A stretch of DNA of 64,000 nt from Whitmania pigra. Its lineage: Eukaryota; Annelida; Clitellata; Hirudinida; Haemopidae. The position numbers and the translations under genes were made by a program. The notes beneath the pieces were generated by a model. That model was not told where the DNA came from, made no database searches, and saw only the letters and a program-made list of their open reading frames with translations. Position 1 is the stretch's first letter. The number at the start of each line of letters is the position of its first letter. Shown here piece after piece: positions 60,615 to 64,000 of the stretch. The stretch spans positions 684,001-748,000 of the forward strand of contig JAJTWR010000392.1 of NCBI GenBank assembly GCA_021613335.1, written 5' to 3'.

Positions 60615-63371
60615 TTAGATGCTGAGAGGATTTTGATGTGAGGAAGATTTTCTGCTCTGAGACGAGGCTGTTGTTGACGACATCATAGATGTTTTAGGAT
60701 TTGCAGCAAAATACCTAGAGAAAATAATTAGTGTGATTATTAGAGTTAATAAAACGATCAATTCTATTTACTAATTTAATCTTGATAAAATTTTATTTGG
60801 TATTGGCGCTAATAAACTTCTGCATCACCACTGATAAAACTAAAGTTAAATTGTTTTTTTAAATTACATTTTTCGATTTATCTGTTTAATTAAATGTATT
60901 CATTAACATTAATATCATTGTTTTAGGAATGTTACTATATTCGATATGATATTTTTATCGTTATTTCATAGTTATTGTTGTTGCTATCACTAACCAATAG
61001 TTTAGTCCCAAAACCAAAAGTATCATGGCCAGAAATATGCCAAGAAATAACGTTTCAAAATCTATTCTCTTCTCTTTAGATGCTAATAGATGGTGATTAT
61101 TATGTTTGTAATTATTTGATATTATGTTAAATATTATACTTAAACAAAATATTAATGGATTTACACAGAGATTTGCTGCTGTGGACCAGCCCTGGTTTTA
61201 TCCAGACTCTACCATACCTTAATCTAACACTGATGGGGATGTCATCGACACGACTACCACCACCACCGCACTATCATTACCTTCACCATCATCATTTCAG
61301 CGTCATCATTATCATCATCATCACCACTGCAATCACTATTATCATTATTGTAACGGTTAATTAACATCATCATCATCAAAATCACCTAAGCAAGAGTCAC
61401 CACTTGCACTCCAATGGTATCCATCTATGCATTCGCATTCCGTTGCATTCCTGTTGATCAGACACCTGGAGTTGGAAATGTTTTGGCACGGATTTTCAAT
61501 CATACACTCGTCTGCGTTCATCACTATGGAAACGAAACATTGTTGTTTTGTAACTATTATTTTATAATTCTAAAATTAGTAGAATTAAATAAATAACATG
61601 AAATAAATAAAATAATCAAGTGGAAAACGAAAATAATATCGCGGCCGCTAGTATTATTGCTATCAGCTTTTTTAAAATTATAAGTGTAGTAATATAAGTT
61701 GTTGTTATTATTATTGTTGCTATACAGGTGCAATTGCATGCACTTTGACAGTGTATTTATTTACAGCTATTTAAACCACAGAATGTGATTAAGTACTAAT
61801 TCAATCAATTTATTAAACAATAAAAGATCAGGTTATTAATAATTAACAAAATAATTAAAATTCTTGCCCCTTTCAATGCAGTGTCCCCCCAAAAATCCAG
61901 GCCGACAGCCTCTTTGGCAGATTCCGTGCTCATCTTCATCATCGCCCAAACAATTCAACAAATTTGAACATTTTAGTGTGTAACTGTCACCTATTAGACA
62001 CGCTGTAATTATAATGCGACGGTCCGTTACTAATTAAAGATATTACACAATAAACATTTAATTGATTATTATTAATTATAATAATAAATTTTTAAAAATG
62101 GTTTTTTGGTGATTCATAAGAATGTATGTAAAGCTAATATACTATTTTTCCAAATAATATATATTGTGATGACGGTAAATATTTTAAACATGTCATGTCA
62201 ATAAGTCGTTAAGTAGTAAATACTGTTATGTAATTATTATTTTTTTAACTATTAACTTCATTAAAAATATAATTACTTTTATAATATTTTAAACCAATTA
62301 TCACTTAACGTGGTTATTATACTAACTTATTATTTGTTTTAATAAGTTTTACGCCACGTTTGTTACAATTTCTTTTATAACATTTTAAACTAATAACTTC
62401 ATTAAGTAATAATAACTTTTATGTTTCTCGTATTTGTTATAATTTTTTTTATTACATTTTAAACTACAGTGAAACCCACTTATCTCAATCTCGGTTACCT
62501 CGCCAACCCTATTAAGCCCACATTTTTTAAGTGGAACCGCCAAATTCCTTCATTATCTCGAGCACAATAGAGGGCCGAATTCACCACTTTACATCTTGAT
62601 TGCCTTGACTAATCGTACACTTTGGACTTTGTCGTAGCATTTTCTCATCGGTTATATCGAGTCGTTTACGTCGCCGAAACAGATTTACCCTTACTGATTT
62701 TGTCTGAGCAGTAATACGCTGCAACTATTCTGTTTTTTTTCTGTTTTGTTTTTTCATTCTAAAAATGTTTGGAGGTATTAAAAGAAACCTTGACAATCAG
62801 TCAATAGAGAGAAATGTAGGAAAAAATAATTATAAAGGTTTGTATCGAGAATCGGCGGTGGTTTATATTGCGAATTGGTAAATCTCTGCTGTTAGTTGGT
62901 TCATACATGCATTTTGTTGTTAGCAAACATGTATGTACATCAATATCAATTATCAATTGCTGTTGTGTAAAAAATCCTAAAACACGTGAGTGTGCACCCT
63001 CACTTATTAACTCCCATTACGTACATAAAGAAATTGCAAACACACGTTAATATAATGTCACCATGTTGATTTTCGGTTATCTCGATTATCGGTCATTTCG
63101 ACGCTTTTTGACATACCCCTAGGCCGGCGACATAACCGGGTTTGGCTATAATAACTTCATTAAGTAATAATAACTTTCATGTCATCATTGTTAGAATTTC
63201 TTTTATAACATTTTAAACCAATAACTTCATTAAGTTGTAATTACTTCCGTAAATTATGGCACAGTTGTCGCTTCCGCACTTTTGCAGTGCGTTTCCTGTG
63301 CATTCGTCGAAGCATTGGCAGTCGTTTGTGGCCTTTTCACTCCCGTTGTCGCATTTGCAAAGATTTCCACC
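60615..63371 (-). CDS. Cys-rich/EGF-like single-pass membrane protein, C-terminal part (5' end outside or unseen)
   Basis: Five exons in minus-strand order: 63371-63245, 62002-61868, 61511-61386, 61073-60995, 60714-60615, with phases 1/1/1/2 matching. The ectodomain starts with a Cys-rich piece (LCKCDNGSEK, DCQCFDECTG), then a MEGF-type repeat (KCSNLLNCLG, GCRPGFLGGHC), then a Ca-binding-type EGF domain (DECMIENPCQN...CECIDGY). One transmembrane helix (LFLGIFLAMILLVLGLNYW) follows, and a short Ser/Thr-rich cytoplasmic tail ending QNPLSI. Exon 62002-61868 appears to end in a GC donor. A type I topology is implied. Not assignable to a named family; it resembles multiple-EGF receptors in a general way. 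Confidence 0.8.
62010..63240. other. Intron of the EGF-like gene, nothing else recognised
   Basis: AT-rich with short repeated phrases (ATTTTAAACTAATAACTTCATTAAGT recurs in variant form at ~62,240, ~62,390, ~63,150 and ~63,210). Possibly old repeats; no coding. Confidence 0.45.
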
Positions 63372-63454
63372 CTTTTGTGAAATTATTTATTGTCAAATTT
63401 ATTATTATTATTTATTTATTGTCGCTGAAATTTTTAATTAATCATCATCTTAAA

Positions 63455-63562
63455 TTATATTATATTATGTTACGTTACGTTACGTTCTGTTATGCTATTA
63501 TATTATATTACATTACATTACATTACACTACACTACACTACACTACACTACACTACACTATA
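63455..63562 (+). repeat. Pentanucleotide microsatellite (TTACG/ATTAC/ACTAC)n
   Basis: Five-base units drift from TATAT through TACGT and TACAT to TACAC along the tract, ending immediately before the SINE. The same unit resumes after the SINE at ~63,762. Confidence 0.9.
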
Positions 63563-63570
63563 AATATCCT

Positions 63571-63765
63571 GTCGACTGCGTCAGTGGTTCGGTGGTTGGG
63601 CGTGCAGGTTAGCCGAATGGGTTACGTACCTGCATACGGCGGTAATGGCAACAGTCGTAATGTGTCGTGTTCGAAACCCAGCCTGCACTGCCGCCAGGGC
63701 CCTTGGGAAGGAGCGCTATATAAATGGTTACAAATGCTTATGGCGCTATATAAATGAAGTTACAA
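63571..63765 (+). mobile_element. tRNA-derived SINE inserted in a pentanucleotide repeat
   Basis: The head has a pol III A-box (TAGCCGAATGG, 63610-63620) and B-box (GTTCGAAAC, 63669-63677). The body ends with GAGCGCTATATAAATGG and a repeated GGCGCTATATAAATG, a tail type shared by many animal SINEs and L2/CR1-like LINEs. A fragment of the same head is at 27400-27455. Not a functional tRNA: box spacing is long and no cloverleaf forms at the ends. Confidence 0.75.
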
Positions 63766-63840
63766 TTACACTACACTACACTACACTACGTCACGTCACA
63801 TCACATCACATCATATTACATTACATTACATTATATTATA

Positions 63841-63945
63841 TTGCATTACATCACATTATATGATATTATATTATATTGCATTACATCACATTATATGATA
63901 TTATATTATATTGCATTACATCACATTATATGATATTATAATGTT
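63841..63945 (+). repeat. 35-bp minisatellite, three copies
   Basis: TTGCATTACATCACATTATA recurs at 63841, 63876 and 63911, exactly 35 bases apart, each followed by TGATATTATA. It grew out of the pentanucleotide tract. Confidence 0.9.
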
Positions 63946-64000
63946 TTGTATCGTATCGTACATAACTTATATCGGATATAACAATATCGTATATATTTAA

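Noticed and set aside
63571..63765. Possible tRNA gene (A- and B-box-like motifs)
   Set aside because: Box spacing is too long, no acceptor stem or anticodon arm closes, and a second partial copy and repeat tail show that it is a SINE.

Overview
The window is animal nuclear DNA: genes split by short GT-AG introns, AT-rich spacers, many GAT/ATC/ATT microsatellites, and remains of LINEs, SINEs, hAT, Tc1 and LTR elements. The best taxonomic clue is an intact gene at 38.4-38.9 kb for a secreted six-cysteine protein that closely matches, from memory, saratin/LAPP, the platelet-collagen inhibitors known only from leeches. The source is therefore very probably a leech (Hirudinea), perhaps a hirudinid. 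No search was run.

Layout. (1) 0-17.2 kb, + strand: the C-terminal ~2,170 residues of TRRAP in 48 exons (5' part off the window), through FAT domain, pseudokinase and FATC to the stop. (2) 18.3-20.7 kb, - strand: a VIT+VWA protein of the VWA5A type, convergent with TRRAP, whose frame is broken by a 5-bp tandem duplication. (3) 23.5-49.4 kb, + strand: a head-to-tail array of eight copies (some broken) of a small secreted, divergent CAP-superfamily (SCP/antigen-5/CRISP-like) gene, interrupted by transposons and by the saratin-like gene. (4) 51.6-56.4 kb, + strand: a three-PDZ NHERF/EBP50 orthologue with the C-terminal ERM-binding tail. (5) 57.3-59.4 kb, - strand: SKA1, convergent with NHERF. 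(6) 60.6-63.4 kb, - strand: the 3' end of a Cys-rich/EGF-like single-pass membrane protein whose 5' end lies outside.

The flanking genes are conserved housekeeping genes (chromatin acetylation scaffold, membrane scaffold, kinetochore). The 26-kb accessory block between them is fast-evolving. It shows tandem duplication, apparent gene conversion, frameshifts, a solo LTR with an inferable empty site, two adjacent hAT insertions with perfect 8-bp target duplications, and a 1.3-kb ATG microsatellite grown at one short motif that is unexpanded in the sister copy. Most A-type CAP copies share a TATA box ~150-160 bp before the ATG, a spliced non-coding leader and a 10-nt last coding exon, as expected for a co-regulated secreted-effector family. 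The saratin-like gene in the same block makes a salivary role a reasonable but untested idea.

Exon borders were set by hand from splice signals, phase continuity and family alignment from memory. Most joins keep phase across the intron. First (5') exons of VWA5A, NHERF and the EGF gene are unresolved.
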